In this document: positions 33,633 to 42,690 of the stretch, in pieces
Numbering within the stretch: position 1 is the first letter of the stretch
Layout: each line of letters begins with the position of its first letter
From: Nocardioides panacisoli
GTDB taxonomy: Bacteria; Actinomycetota; Actinomycetes; Propionibacteriales; Nocardioidaceae
Direction of reading: 5' to 3'
Length of the DNA: 64,000 nucleotides
NCBI RefSeq assembly: GCF_019448235.1
Contig: NZ_CP080409.1
Coordinates: 1,426,001-1,490,000 of the forward strand
Made by a program: the position numbers and the translations under genes
Notes under the pieces: generated by a model
Told to the model about the DNA's origin: nothing
The model's database searches: none
What the model saw: the letters and a program-made list of their open reading frames with translations, nothing else

Positions 33633-34291
33633 GCCTGCAACCGCCGCCCCGGCGCTATGACTACCTGACCGACGGCCCGGCGATCTACGTCGACTCCTTC
33701 GCCACGATCCGGGCCGAGGCCGACCTCGGCCGGGTCCCCGAGAGCGCGGAGAAGGTCGCCGTACGGATGATCCACGGCAGCGGGCAGACCGACCTGGTCG
33801 AGGACCTGGTCATCCACCCCGATCTGGTCGACGCCGGCCGGACCGCGCTCGAGGTCGGTGCCCCCATCCTGTGCGACACCCGGATGGTCGCCGACGGCGT
33901 GACGGCCGGACGGTTGCCCGCGGGCAACCCCGTCCACTGCTTCCTCGGCGACGAGCGCGTGCCGGGGCTGGCGGCGGCTTGGGGCACCACCCGCACCGCG
34001 GCGGCGGTCTCGCTGTGGGAGCCCCACCTGGCCGGCGCCGTCGTCGCGATCGGCAACGCCCCGACGGCGCTGTTCCACCTGCTGGAGATGCTCGTCGACG
34101 GCGCGCCGCGCCCCGCCGCGATCGTCGGCTGTCCGGTCGGCTTCATCGGTGCGGCGGAGTCCAAGGACGCGCTCGCGTCACTCGCCGCCGACCACGGCAT
34201 CGACGTCCCGTTCGTCACCGTCCGTGGCCGCCGCGGCGGCTCGGCGGTGACCTCCTCGGCCCTCAACGCGCTCGCACAGGAGGCCGAGTGA
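33629..34291 (+). CDS. cobH: Precorrin-8X methylmutase
   Basis: The 220-residue protein moves the methyl group from C-11 to C-12 to form hydrogenobyrinate. It has the family's active-site region VRMIHGSGQTDLVEDL with the catalytic His, DTRMVADGVTAGRLP, IGNAPTALFHLLEML and CPVGFIGAAESKDAL. It overlaps cobG (ATGA) and cobI (one base), so it is translated within the same chain. Confidence 0.95.
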   Translation: MSLQPPPRRYDYLTDGPAIYVDSFATIRAEADLGRVPESAEKVAVRMIHGSGQTDLVEDLVIHPDLVDAGRTALEVGAPILCDTRMVADGVTAGRLPAGNPVHCFLGDERVPGLAAAWGTTRTAAAVSLWEPHLAGAVVAIGNAPTALFHLLEMLVDGAPRPAAIVGCPVGFIGAAESKDALASLAADHGIDVPFVTVRGRRGGSAVTSSALNALAQEAE

Positions 34292-35946
34292 TGGCCGGCT
34301 CACTGGCGATCGTGGGGCTGGGGCCCGGCGACCCCGAACTGATCACCCGCAAGGCCGCCCGCCTCATCGGCGAGGCCGACGTCGTCGCCTACCACGCCGG
34401 CGTCCGCAAGCAGTCCCACGCGCGGCGCATCGCCGCCGACCTCATCCCGACCGACGCGGTCGAGGAAGAGCTGCGCTACCCGGTCACGACCGGCACCACC
34501 GACCACCCCGGCGGCTACGTCGGCGCACTGGCCGACTTCTACGAGGAGTCCGCCGAGCGGCTCACCACGCACCTGACGGTCGGGCGACGGGTCGTGCTGC
34601 TCGCCGAGGGCGACCCGCTCTTCTACGGCTCCTCGATGTACCTCCACGACCGGCTCGCGCCGCGGTTCGCCACCGAGGTGGTGCCCGGGGTGCCGGCGTA
34701 CGCCGCCGCGACCGCTGCGGTCGCCACCCCGCTGGTGCGCCAGGCCGACGTGCTCACCGTGCTGCCCGGCACGCTGCCCGAGCCCGAGCTCGCACGGCGG
34801 CTGGCCGACACCGACGGCGCGGTGATCATGAAGCTCGGCCGCACCTTCCCCGCCGTACGCCGCGCCCTCGCCGAGGCCGGCCGGCTCGACGGAGCGCTCT
34901 ACGTCGAGCGCGCCGCCCAGCCCGAGCAGCGCTGGCTCCCGGTCGCCGACGTCGACCCCGACTCGGTGCCGTACTTCTCCCTCATCGTCGTCCCGGGCGA
35001 CTCGGCCGCCTCCCCCAGCGACGCCACCCGGCTCCGCCATCGGGTCGAGTACTCACCTTCTCCCGCCGAGTCCTCACTTGTTGCCACTCCAGTGCTCACT
35101 TCTTCTCCGTCGAGTCGCACCCCGGTTCACGGCGGCGCGACAACAAGTGCCGACTCGACCGGCAACAAGTGCCGACTCGACGAGGGAAAGTGCCGAGTCA
35201 ACGAGGTGGTGGTGGTCGGTCTCGGGCCCGGACCCGAGGCGTGGCTGACACCGGAGGCCCGCGAGGTGCTGGCCGAGGTCGAGCACGTCGTGGGCTACGG
35301 GCCGTACGTCGCACGGGTGCCGCAGCGCGCCGGGCTCCAGCGGCACGCCTCGGGCAACACCGTCGAGGTCGACCGCGCCCGGCACGCCCTCGACCTGGCC
35401 GCCGCCGGCGAACGCGTCGCCGTGGTCTCCGGGGGTGACGCCGGCGTCTTCGGCATGGCAGCGGCGGTCTTCGAGGCCGCTGCCGACCCGGCGTACGCCG
35501 ACGTCGGGGTCCGCGTCGTCCCCGGCGTGAGCGCGATCCAGGCCGTCGCCGCACGGGCGGGCGCCCCCATCGGCGCCGACTTCGCCGTGATGAGCCTCTC
35601 GGACCGACTCAAGCCGTGGTCGGTGATCGCCGACCGGCTCCGGGCGATCGCGGAGGCGGACCTGGTCCTCGGCCTCTACAACCCCGCCTCCCGCAGCCGC
35701 CGCCAGCAGGTCGTCGACGCCCAGAAGCTGCTCCTCGAGCACCGCTCCCCCGACACCGTGGTGGTCGTCGGTCGCGACGTCGGACGCGCCGAGGAGGAGC
35801 TCACCGTCACCACGCTCAGCGCCCTCGACACCGACACGATCGACATGAAGTGCCTGCTCCTGGTGGGGGCCAGCACCACCCGCGTCGACCCCGCCGGCGT
35901 CTGGACCCCGCGCTGGGTCGAGGACACGACCGAGGCGGCACCGTGA
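34291..35946 (+). CDS. cobIJ: CobI-CobJ fusion: C20 and C17 methyltransferases
   Basis: The 551-residue protein fuses two tetrapyrrole methylases. Residues 1-240 are precorrin-2 C20-methyltransferase (AIVGLGPGDPELITRKAAR, AEGDPLFYGSSMYLHDRL, VVPGVPAYAAATAAV). Residues 306-551 are precorrin-3B C17-methyltransferase (EVVVVGLGPGPEAWLTPEA, VVSGGDAGVFGMAAAVFEAA, LGLYNPASRSRRQQV), which also contracts the ring. Such CobIJ fusions are known in mycobacteria. The linker (240-305) is Ser/Thr/Pro-rich and encoded by inverted and tandem repeats (35040-35205), with codon use unlike the rest. It starts one base inside the cobH stop and ends in a GTGA overlap with cobL. Confidence 0.93.
   Translation: MAGSLAIVGLGPGDPELITRKAARLIGEADVVAYHAGVRKQSHARRIAADLIPTDAVEEELRYPVTTGTTDHPGGYVGALADFYEESAERLTTHLTVGRRVVLLAEGDPLFYGSSMYLHDRLAPRFATEVVPGVPAYAAATAAVATPLVRQADVLTVLPGTLPEPELARRLADTDGAVIMKLGRTFPAVRRALAEAGRLDGALYVERAAQPEQRWLPVADVDPDSVPYFSLIVVPGDSAASPSDATRLRHRVEYSPSPAESSLVATPVLTSSPSSRTPVHGGATTSADSTGNKCRLDEGKCRVNEVVVVGLGPGPEAWLTPEAREVLAEVEHVVGYGPYVARVPQRAGLQRHASGNTVEVDRARHALDLAAAGERVAVVSGGDAGVFGMAAAVFEAAADPAYADVGVRVVPGVSAIQAVAARAGAPIGADFAVMSLSDRLKPWSVIADRLRAIAEADLVLGLYNPASRSRRQQVVDAQKLLLEHRSPDTVVVVGRDVGRAEEELTVTTLSALDTDTIDMKCLLLVGASTTRVDPAGVWTPRWVEDTTEAAP
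35040..35205 (+). repeat. Palindromic and tandem repeats coding the CobI-CobJ linker
   Basis: The unit caacaagtgccgactcgac occurs twice in a row (about 35140-35180), with a third degenerate copy (aaagtgccgagtcaacg). Upstream lie inverted partners such as acttgttg (35087-35094) and gtcgagtc. The whole block stays in frame between the two enzyme domains. Confidence 0.7.
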
Positions 35947-37181
35947 CCGCGGCGCCACTGCCCCACGTCACCGTGATCGGGATCGGCGCCGACGGCTGGT
36001 CGGTCCTGCCCGAGGCCTCGCGCACCCGCCTCTGCGGGGCGACCGTGCTGCTCGGCGGACGTCGCCACCTCGCGATGGTGCCCCACGTCGACGGCCAGGT
36101 GCGCCACGCGTGGCCCTCGCCGATGGCCAACCTGCCCGACCTGCTCGCCGCCCATCCCGAGGACGACGTCGTCGCGCTCGCCTCCGGCGACCCCTACCTC
36201 TCCGGCGTCGCCACCACGCTGCGTCGCCACCTCGGCGACCGCCTCACCGTCGTCCCCGCCGTCTCCTCGGTCGCCCTCGCTCGCGCCCGGATGGGCTGGG
36301 CCGCGGAGGAGACCGAGGTGATCACCCTCGTCGGCCGCGCCCCGGACGTCGTACGCCGCGAACTCGCGCCGGGCCGCCGGCTGCTGGTGCTCTCCTCCGA
36401 CGAGACCACCCCCGCCACGGTGGCGGCGACCCTGGCCGAGGAGGGCTGCGGCGCCAGTCGGCTGACGGTGCTCGGTGACCTCGGCGCGCCCGAGGAGAGT
36501 CGCGTCGCGGGCACGGCCGCGGAGGTGGCGCGCTGGGGTCGTCACCTCCCCCGGCTGCACGTGCTCGCGATCGAGGTCGCCGGGGCCGGGCGGAGTTCGT
36601 GGGCGCCCGGCCTGGCCGACGACCGCTTCGACCACGACGGGCAGCTCACCAAGCGCGACGTGCGCGCCAGCGCGCTGGCCCGGCTGGCGCCTCGGCCCGG
36701 CGAGCTGCTGTGGGACGTCGGCGCCGGTGCGGGATCGGTCGCGATCGAGTGGCTCCGCGCCCACCGCACCTGTCGGGCGGTCGCGGTCGAGGACCGTCCC
36801 GAGCGGGCGTGTCGCATCCGGCACAACGCAGGCCGGCTGGGCGTCCCGTCGCTCGAGGTCGTCCGGGGCCGGGCGCCGGCCGCGCTCACCGACCTCCCGG
36901 CGCCGGACGCGGTCTTCGTCGGCGGCGGCGCCACCGAGCCCGGCCTGCTGGACCGCTGCCGCGACGCCCTGGCCCCCGGGGGCCGCCTGGTCGTCCACGG
37001 CGTGACGCTGGAGACCGAGCAGCTGCTGGTGGCGGCGTACGCCTCCCACGGCGGTGAGCTGACCCGGCTCGCGGTCGAGCAGGCAGCACCAATTGGCGAA
37101 CGCTTCACCGGGTGGCAGCCCGCCCGCGCGGTCACGCAGTGGGCCTGGCACAAGCCGACAGTCCTTGGAGGCGAGCGATGA
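35943..37181 (+). CDS. cobL: Precorrin-6Y C5,15-methyltransferase (decarboxylating)
   Basis: The 412-residue bifunctional protein has an N-terminal CbiE-type methylase (IGIGADGWSVLPEASR, ASGDPYLSGVATTLRRHL, VPAVSSVALARARMGW). Its C-terminal CbiT-type domain carries the SAM motif LLWDVGAGAGSVAIEWLRAH at about residue 255 and VFVGGGATEPGLLDR. It methylates C-5 and C-15 and removes the acetate carboxyl at C-12. The GTG start at 35943 overlaps the cobIJ stop. Confidence 0.94.
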   Translation: MTAAPLPHVTVIGIGADGWSVLPEASRTRLCGATVLLGGRRHLAMVPHVDGQVRHAWPSPMANLPDLLAAHPEDDVVALASGDPYLSGVATTLRRHLGDRLTVVPAVSSVALARARMGWAAEETEVITLVGRAPDVVRRELAPGRRLLVLSSDETTPATVAATLAEEGCGASRLTVLGDLGAPEESRVAGTAAEVARWGRHLPRLHVLAIEVAGAGRSSWAPGLADDRFDHDGQLTKRDVRASALARLAPRPGELLWDVGAGAGSVAIEWLRAHRTCRAVAVEDRPERACRIRHNAGRLGVPSLEVVRGRAPAALTDLPAPDAVFVGGGATEPGLLDRCRDALAPGGRLVVHGVTLETEQLLVAAYASHGGELTRLAVEQAAPIGERFTGWQPARAVTQWAWHKPTVLGGER

Positions 37182-37951
37182 CGGTCCACTTCCTCGGCGC
37201 GGGTCCGGGTGCGGCCGACCTGCTGACGCTGCGGTCGGCCCGGCTGCTGGGCGAGGCCGACGTGGTGCTCTATCCCGGCACCTACCTCGACGCCGACGTG
37301 CTCGGCCACTGCCGGGCCGATGCCGACCTGGTCGACACCCAGGGCCTGGACCTGGACCGCATCACCGCCGTCATGGTCGAGGCCGACGCGGCGGGGCGCG
37401 ACGTGTGCCGGCTGACATCGGGCGACCCGTCGCTCTACTCCGCGTTGCACGAGCAGGCCCGGCGGCTCGACGCCGCGGGCGTGGCGTGGGACGTCACCCC
37501 CGGGGTGCCGGCGTACGCCGCCGCGGCCGCACGCGTGGGCCGCGAGCTCACGGTGCCCCTCGTCGCGCAGTCGGTGGTGCTCACCCGCACGCAGGCGCGG
37601 TCCAGCGCGATGCCGGACCGCGAGCGGCTGGCCGACTTCGCGGCCACCGGCGCGACGCTGGTGCTGCACCTGGCCATCACCCGCACCCGGGAGCTGATGG
37701 CCGAGGTCGCGCCGCACTACGGCGAGGACTGCCCGGTGGTGGTCGTCCACCGTGCGAGCCAGCCCGAGGAGGTCGTGCTGCGCGGCACCGTGGGCGGCGC
37801 TCAGCCGATCGCCGACGCGGTCGAGGCGGCCGGGCTGCGGCAGGCCGCCGTGGTGCTGGTCGGTCCCGCCCTGGCCGCCGCCCGTGGTGGCGAGTCCTGG
37901 CTCTACTCCCCCACCCGTCCCCGTCACCCGAGACCAGAGGAGACCGCATGA
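37178..37951 (+). CDS. cobM: Precorrin-4 C11-methyltransferase
   Basis: The 257-residue tetrapyrrole methylase starts VHFLGAGPGAADLLTLRSAR and has CRLTSGDPSLYSALHEQ, VTPGVPAYAAAAARVGREL and LTRTQARSSAMP, typical of CobM/CbiF. It adds the C-11 methyl group using SAM. ATGA overlaps link it to cobL and to the chelatase gene. Confidence 0.94.
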   Translation: MTVHFLGAGPGAADLLTLRSARLLGEADVVLYPGTYLDADVLGHCRADADLVDTQGLDLDRITAVMVEADAAGRDVCRLTSGDPSLYSALHEQARRLDAAGVAWDVTPGVPAYAAAAARVGRELTVPLVAQSVVLTRTQARSSAMPDRERLADFAATGATLVLHLAITRTRELMAEVAPHYGEDCPVVVVHRASQPEEVVLRGTVGGAQPIADAVEAAGLRQAAVVLVGPALAAARGGESWLYSPTRPRHPRPEETA

Positions 37952-39999
37952 CGACTGCCCCCAGCGCTCCGACGCACTTCCCGTTCAGCGCCGTGGTCGG
38001 TGCCGACGGCCCCGACGGACCGGACCCGATGGCACTCGCGTTGATCCTCACCACGATCTCGCCCGAGGTCGGCGGCGTGCTGGTGCGCGGTGAGAAGGGC
38101 ACCGCGAAGTCGACGATCGTCCGCGCCCTCGCGGCCGTGCTGCCGAGCGTGGACGGGTCGCAGGTGCCGCTCGTGGAGCTCCCGGTCGGCGCCACCGAGG
38201 ACCGGGTCGTGGGCTCGATCGACCTCGAGAGTGCGCTCACCGCCGGCAAGGCGCAGTACCAGCCCGGGTTGCTGGCCAAGGCCCACCGCGGCCTGCTCTA
38301 CGTCGACGAGGTCAACCTGCTCCACGACCACTTGGTCGACCTGCTGCTCGACGCCGCCGCGATGGGGCGCTGCACCGTGGAGCGTGACGGCATCTCGATG
38401 TCGCACGACGCGAAGTTCGTCCTGGTCGGCACCATGAACCCCGAGGAGGGCGAGCTCCGGCCCCAACTGCTGGACCGGTTCGGTCTGACCGTCGAGGTCG
38501 CCGCTCCGCGCGACCCGGCCGCGCGGGTGGAGGTCATCCGCCGCCGGATCGCCTACGACGCCGATCCCGACGGGTTCGCCGCGCAGTACGCCGACGCCGA
38601 GAAGCGGCTGACCGAGCGCATCCGCGAGGCGCAGTACGCCGTGGGCCGGGTCCGGCTGACCGATGCGGCACTGCTCAAGATCGCCGAGGTGTGCGCGGCG
38701 TTCGAGGTCGACGGACTCCGTGCTGACATCGTCACCGCCCGCGCCGCGACCGCCCACGCGGCGTGGCACGGCCGCGACCACGTCACGCTGGACGACATCC
38801 GGGTCGCGGCGCGGCTGACGCTGCCGCACCGGCGACGCCGCAACCCCTTCGACGCCCCCGGCCTCGACGAGGACCTGCTCGACCAGGTGCTGGGCGACGA
38901 CCTGCCGCCCGAGCCCCCGGAACCGCCCGAGGGCGACCCCGACACCGACCCGCCGCAGGGCACCGAGGACGCGTCCGACCAGGACGGTCCGGACGGCGAG
39001 CACGGCCCGGGTGACCCGACCCCGTCGCCGGGTCGCGGCGAGGACGGCAGTGGCGACGACGGTTCGGCCGAGGACAGCAGCGACAGCCCCGAACCCGCGA
39101 GCGACGAGGCCGACGGAGCCGACGGTGCGGACGAGGCCGAGCAGCCCGCAGCACCGCCGGGCGCGGGAGCGAGCGAGGACCCGGGCACCACGGTCGCTCC
39201 GGGCACGCCGTACCGCACCCGGCTCTTCGCAGTGCGCGGGACCGGTGCGGGGAGCGCCGGACGCCGCAGCCGCGCCCGCACCGAGACCGGCCGCCGGGTG
39301 GGTGCCGAGCCGCTCACCGGCAGCGGCGGTCCGCTGCACCTGATCGAGACGGTCCGGGCAGCGGCCGGCCACCAGCACCGCCGTGGCCGCACCGGTGGCC
39401 GCCTCATGCTGCAGCGCGAGGACCTGCGCCGCGCCGTCCTCGAGGGGCGCGAGTCCAACCTGGTGCTCTTCTGCGTCGACGCCTCCGGCTCGATGGCGGC
39501 CCGGCGTCGCATGGAGCAGGTCAAGACGGCCGTGCTGAGCCTGCTCCTGGACGCCTACCAGCGCCGCGACAAGGTGGGACTGGTGACCTTCCGCCAGGAC
39601 CACGCCGCCCTCGCGCTGCCGCCGACGAACTCCGTCGACGCCGCGGCCGCACGCCTGGCCGACCTCCCGGCCGGGGGCCGTACGCCGCTCGCCGAGGGCC
39701 TGCTCGAGGCGGCGGCCGTGCTGGAGACCGAGCGGATCCGCGACCCGCGGCGACGCCCGCTGCTGGTCGTCGTCACCGACGGCCGCGCGACGGCCGGCAA
39801 CGACCCGGTGGTCCGCTCCCGGCAGGTCGCCGACCACCTCGCCCGGCAGGGAGTCGCCTCGCTGGTGGTGGACTGCGAGTCCGGCCCGATGCGGCTCGGC
39901 CTCGCACGCCGCCTCGCCGAGCACCTGCAGGCCGAGTACGTTGGCATGGGCGAGGTCACCGCCACCCAGCTGGTCGACCTCGCCAAGGGGGCCGCATGA
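37948..39999 (+). CDS. chlID: ChlI/ChlD-type putative cobaltochelatase subunit
   Basis: The 683-residue protein joins an AAA+ ATPase and a von Willebrand A domain. Walker A is at 48-55 (GEKGTAKS), Walker B at 116-123 (LLYVDEVN), and sensor 1 is GTMNPEEGELRPQLLDRFGL. An acidic, low-complexity linker (about 310-420, rich in D/E/P/G) leads to the VWA domain with the MIDAS motif DASGSM near residue 511. In actinobacteria this fusion replaces the separate CobS and CobT subunits of aerobic cobaltochelatase and would work with CobN, encoded 9 kb away, to insert Co(II) into hydrogenobyrinate diamide. It overlaps cobM and bluB (ATGA). Confidence 0.9.
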   Translation: MTTAPSAPTHFPFSAVVGADGPDGPDPMALALILTTISPEVGGVLVRGEKGTAKSTIVRALAAVLPSVDGSQVPLVELPVGATEDRVVGSIDLESALTAGKAQYQPGLLAKAHRGLLYVDEVNLLHDHLVDLLLDAAAMGRCTVERDGISMSHDAKFVLVGTMNPEEGELRPQLLDRFGLTVEVAAPRDPAARVEVIRRRIAYDADPDGFAAQYADAEKRLTERIREAQYAVGRVRLTDAALLKIAEVCAAFEVDGLRADIVTARAATAHAAWHGRDHVTLDDIRVAARLTLPHRRRRNPFDAPGLDEDLLDQVLGDDLPPEPPEPPEGDPDTDPPQGTEDASDQDGPDGEHGPGDPTPSPGRGEDGSGDDGSAEDSSDSPEPASDEADGADGADEAEQPAAPPGAGASEDPGTTVAPGTPYRTRLFAVRGTGAGSAGRRSRARTETGRRVGAEPLTGSGGPLHLIETVRAAAGHQHRRGRTGGRLMLQREDLRRAVLEGRESNLVLFCVDASGSMAARRRMEQVKTAVLSLLLDAYQRRDKVGLVTFRQDHAALALPPTNSVDAAAARLADLPAGGRTPLAEGLLEAAAVLETERIRDPRRRPLLVVVTDGRATAGNDPVVRSRQVADHLARQGVASLVVDCESGPMRLGLARRLAEHLQAEYVGMGEVTATQLVDLAKGAA

Positions 40000-40628
40000 G
40001 GCCCACGACCGCGCTCTACGACGCGATCGAGCAGCGGCGCGACGTACGCCGCGAGTTCACCGGCGAGCCACTGTCCGAGGAGGTGCTGCTCCGGGTGCTG
40101 GGCGCCGCCCACCGCGCGCCGAGCGTCGGGCTCAGCCAGCCGTGGGACTTCGTGCTGGTGCGCGACCGGGCGACCCGCGAGGCGTTTCGGGAGCACGTGC
40201 GCAGCGAACGCGACGGGTTCGCGGCCTCGCTGCCGCCCGAGCGTCGGGAGACGTTCGCGCGGATCAAGGTCGAGGGGATCTGCGAGTCCTCCCTCGGTGT
40301 GGTCATCACCTACGACCCCACGCGCGGTGGCCCGCAGGTCCTGGGCCGGCACGCCATCGACGACGCCGGCCTCTACTCCACCTGCCTGGCCATCCAGAAC
40401 CTCTGGCTCGCCGCGACCGCCGAGGGCCTGGGCCTGGGCTGGGTGTCGTTCTACCGCGAGCCCTTCCTGCGGGACCTGCTCGCGATCCCCGACCACGTCC
40501 GCCCGGTCGCGTGGCTGTGCCTGGGCACGGTCTCGCACCTCGCGGAGCAGCCCGACCTCGAGCGCGCCGGCTGGCGCCGCCGCCGACCCCTGCAGGACGC
40601 CATCCACGAGGAGAGGTACCGAGCCTGA
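39996..40628 (+). CDS. bluB: 5,6-dimethylbenzimidazole synthase
   Basis: The 210-residue nitroreductase-fold enzyme breaks down reduced FMN with oxygen to make the lower ligand of cobalamin. Features include the N-terminal RRDVRREFTGEPLSEEVLLR, AAHRAPSVGLSQPWDFVLVR (flavin phosphate loop), ESSLGVVITYDPTRGGP and LGWVSFYREPFLRDLL, all diagnostic of BluB against other nitroreductases. It is embedded in the riboswitch-controlled operon by ATGA overlap and supplies CobT. Confidence 0.94.
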   Translation: MRPTTALYDAIEQRRDVRREFTGEPLSEEVLLRVLGAAHRAPSVGLSQPWDFVLVRDRATREAFREHVRSERDGFAASLPPERRETFARIKVEGICESSLGVVITYDPTRGGPQVLGRHAIDDAGLYSTCLAIQNLWLAATAEGLGLGWVSFYREPFLRDLLAIPDHVRPVAWLCLGTVSHLAEQPDLERAGWRRRRPLQDAIHEERYRA

Positions 40629-41242
40629 TGCCCAAGGGACAGCCGCTGACCGTGCCCGACGACGGGCTGACCACGAAGCAGCGCCGCAACCAGCCGCTGG
40701 TGATGGTGCACACCGGCCCCGGCAAGGGGAAGTCCACTGCCGCCTTCGGGCTGGCCCTGCGCGGCTGGAACGCCGGGTTCCGCATCGGCGTCTTCCAGTT
40801 CGTGAAGTCGGCCAAGTGGCGCATCGGCGAGCAGGCCGTGCTGGAGCGACTCGGGCAGCTGCACGAGGAGACGGGCGAGGGCGGTCCCGTCGAGTGGCAC
40901 AAGATGGGCTCGGGGTGGTCCTGGCGCCGCAAGGCCGGCAGCGAGGACGACCACGCCGCCGACGCCGCCGAGGGCTGGGCCGAGATCCGGCGGCGCCTCG
41001 CCGCACAGACCCACGACCTCTACGTGCTCGACGAGTTCACCTATCCGCTGAAGTGGGGCTGGGTCGACGTCGAGGAGGTCGTCGCGACCCTGGCCGAGCG
41101 CCCCGGCAAGCAGCACGTGGTGATCACCGGCCGCGACGCCGATCCCCGGCTGGTGGCGGCCGCCGACCTCGTCACCGAGATGGGCAAGACCAAGCACCCG
41201 ATGGACGCCGGCCAGAAGGGCCAGCGCGGGATCGAGTGGTGA
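40628..41242 (+). CDS. cobO: Cob(I)yrinate a,c-diamide adenosyltransferase
   Basis: The 204-residue CobA/BtuR-type enzyme has the P-loop HTGPGKGKSTAAFGLALR, FQFVKSAKWRIGEQ, and the acceptor region LYVLDEFTYPLKWGWVDVEE. It transfers the adenosyl group from ATP to cobalt. The ATG shares one base with the bluB stop, and the end overlaps cobB (GTGA). Confidence 0.94.
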   Translation: MPKGQPLTVPDDGLTTKQRRNQPLVMVHTGPGKGKSTAAFGLALRGWNAGFRIGVFQFVKSAKWRIGEQAVLERLGQLHEETGEGGPVEWHKMGSGWSWRRKAGSEDDHAADAAEGWAEIRRRLAAQTHDLYVLDEFTYPLKWGWVDVEEVVATLAERPGKQHVVITGRDADPRLVAAADLVTEMGKTKHPMDAGQKGQRGIEW

Positions 41243-42690
41243 CCGCGGTGGTCGACCCCGGCACGACCCCACGACTCGTCGTCGCCGCCCCGGCCACCGG
41301 CCAGGGCAAGACCACCGTCGCCACCGGGCTGATGGCGGCCCTCGCGGCAGCCGGCCACGAGGTGAGCGGCCACAAGGTCGGCCCCGACTACATCGACCCC
41401 GGCTACCACGCGCTCGCGTGCGGCCGCCCCGGTCGCAACCTCGACCCGCACCTCGTCGGCGAGGAGCGCGTCGTACCCCTGCTGCGGCACGGCGCCCGCG
41501 GCGCCGACGTGTCGGTCGTCGAGGGCGTGATGGGCCTGTACGACGGCCGCGTGGGCGGGCGCGGGTTCGCCTCGACCGCACACGTGGCCGCGTTGACCCG
41601 GACACCGGTGGTGCTGGTCGTCGACATCTCGCGCTCCTCGCGCTCGATCGGGGCCGTCGTGCACGGGATGGCCACCTGGGACGCGGACGTCGAGGTCGCC
41701 GGGGTGATCCTCAACCAGGCCGGCTCCCGCCGCCACGCCGACGAGGTCGCCTCCTCGATCGACCTGCCCGTCCTCGGCGTCCTCCCCCGCGACGACCGGA
41801 TCGCCACTCCGTCGCGCCACCTGGGCCTGGTCACCGCCGCCGAGCGTGACGAGTCCGCGGCGGTCGTCGCCCGCCTGGCCGAGCTCCTGACCGAGCACGT
41901 GGACCTCGCGGCCGTCCTCGACCTCGCCCGCTCGGCGCCCGCCCTCAAGGCCGCGCCGTGGGATCCCACCGCAGCGCTGCACCCCGGTGACGCCACGAGT
42001 GCCGAGTCGGCGCCAACTCGGCTCACGGGAGCCGAGTTCACGCCGACTCGGCACGGTGGGGAGCCGAGTTGGCGCCGACTCGGCAACGTTGGTCGCCCGG
42101 TGGTCGCCGTCGCCGGCGGGCGGGCGTTCACCTTCCGGTACGCCGAGACCGCGGAGCTGCTCGAGGCCGCCGGGTGCGAGGTGCGCAGCTTCGACCCCGC
42201 GCAGGACGCCTCGCTCCCGCCGGGCACGGCGGGGCTCTACCTGGGCGGCGGGTTCCCCGAGGTCCACGCCGCCGACCTGAGCGCCAACGCGGCGCTGCGC
42301 GAGGAGATCCGCGACGCCGTGGGCGACGGACTCCCCACGGTGGCCGAGTGTGCCGGGCTGCTCTACCTCTGTCGTACTCTCGACGGGCAACCGATGGCTG
42401 GCATACTCGACGCCGACGCCGCCATGAGTGACGGGCTGACCCTGCGCTACCCCGTCGCGACGGCGCCCGTGGACACCCTGCTCACCAGAGCCGGCGAGCA
42501 GGTCACCGGCCACGAGTTCCACCGCACGACCGTCACGCCGACAACGGGCAGCACGCCCGCTTGGACGATCGAGGAGAAGGACATGGGATTCTCGGGTTCG
42601 ACGCTGCACGCCTCCTACCTGCACACGCACTGGGCGGGTCATCCGCAGCTCGCGCGGCGGTTCGCCGAGGCGGTGCACGCCCGTGGTTGA
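41239..42690 (+). CDS. cobB: Hydrogenobyrinate a,c-diamide synthase
   Basis: The 483-residue protein has an N-terminal ATP-dependent amidoligase domain (VVAAPATGQGKTTVATGLM, KVGPDYIDPGYH, VVEGVMGLYDGRV) and a C-terminal glutamine amidotransferase domain with the Cys nucleophile in VAECAGLLYLCRTL and the TLHASYLHTHW region. It amidates the a and c carboxylates. Residues about 252-285, at the boundary between the domains, are encoded by three near-identical 22-base palindromes (42001-42084). This gives a polar segment absent from a standard CobB. It starts at a GTG overlapping cobO and ends overlapping cobC by 8 bases. Confidence 0.93.
   Translation: MTAVVDPGTTPRLVVAAPATGQGKTTVATGLMAALAAAGHEVSGHKVGPDYIDPGYHALACGRPGRNLDPHLVGEERVVPLLRHGARGADVSVVEGVMGLYDGRVGGRGFASTAHVAALTRTPVVLVVDISRSSRSIGAVVHGMATWDADVEVAGVILNQAGSRRHADEVASSIDLPVLGVLPRDDRIATPSRHLGLVTAAERDESAAVVARLAELLTEHVDLAAVLDLARSAPALKAAPWDPTAALHPGDATSAESAPTRLTGAEFTPTRHGGEPSWRRLGNVGRPVVAVAGGRAFTFRYAETAELLEAAGCEVRSFDPAQDASLPPGTAGLYLGGGFPEVHAADLSANAALREEIRDAVGDGLPTVAECAGLLYLCRTLDGQPMAGILDADAAMSDGLTLRYPVATAPVDTLLTRAGEQVTGHEFHRTTVTPTTGSTPAWTIEEKDMGFSGSTLHASYLHTHWAGHPQLARRFAEAVHARG
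42001..42084 (+). repeat. Three in-frame 22-base palindromes within cobB
   Basis: Units at 42001-42022, 42031-42052 and 42063-42084 each begin GCCGAGT and end ACTCGGC with a cGGCGCCg-like centre and are nearly self-complementary. Spacers are 8 and 10 bases. Adjacent units can also pair with each other. Confidence 0.85.

Noticed and set aside
37093..37947. Upstream extension of the ChlID frame across cobM
   Set aside because: The extension is an Arg/Gly-rich shadow of cobM. The ATG at 37948 with the ATGA overlap gives the normal AAA+ N-terminus.
42001..42084. CRISPR array
   Set aside because: Only three short palindromes with 8- and 10-base spacers, inside a coding gene, and no cas genes nearby.
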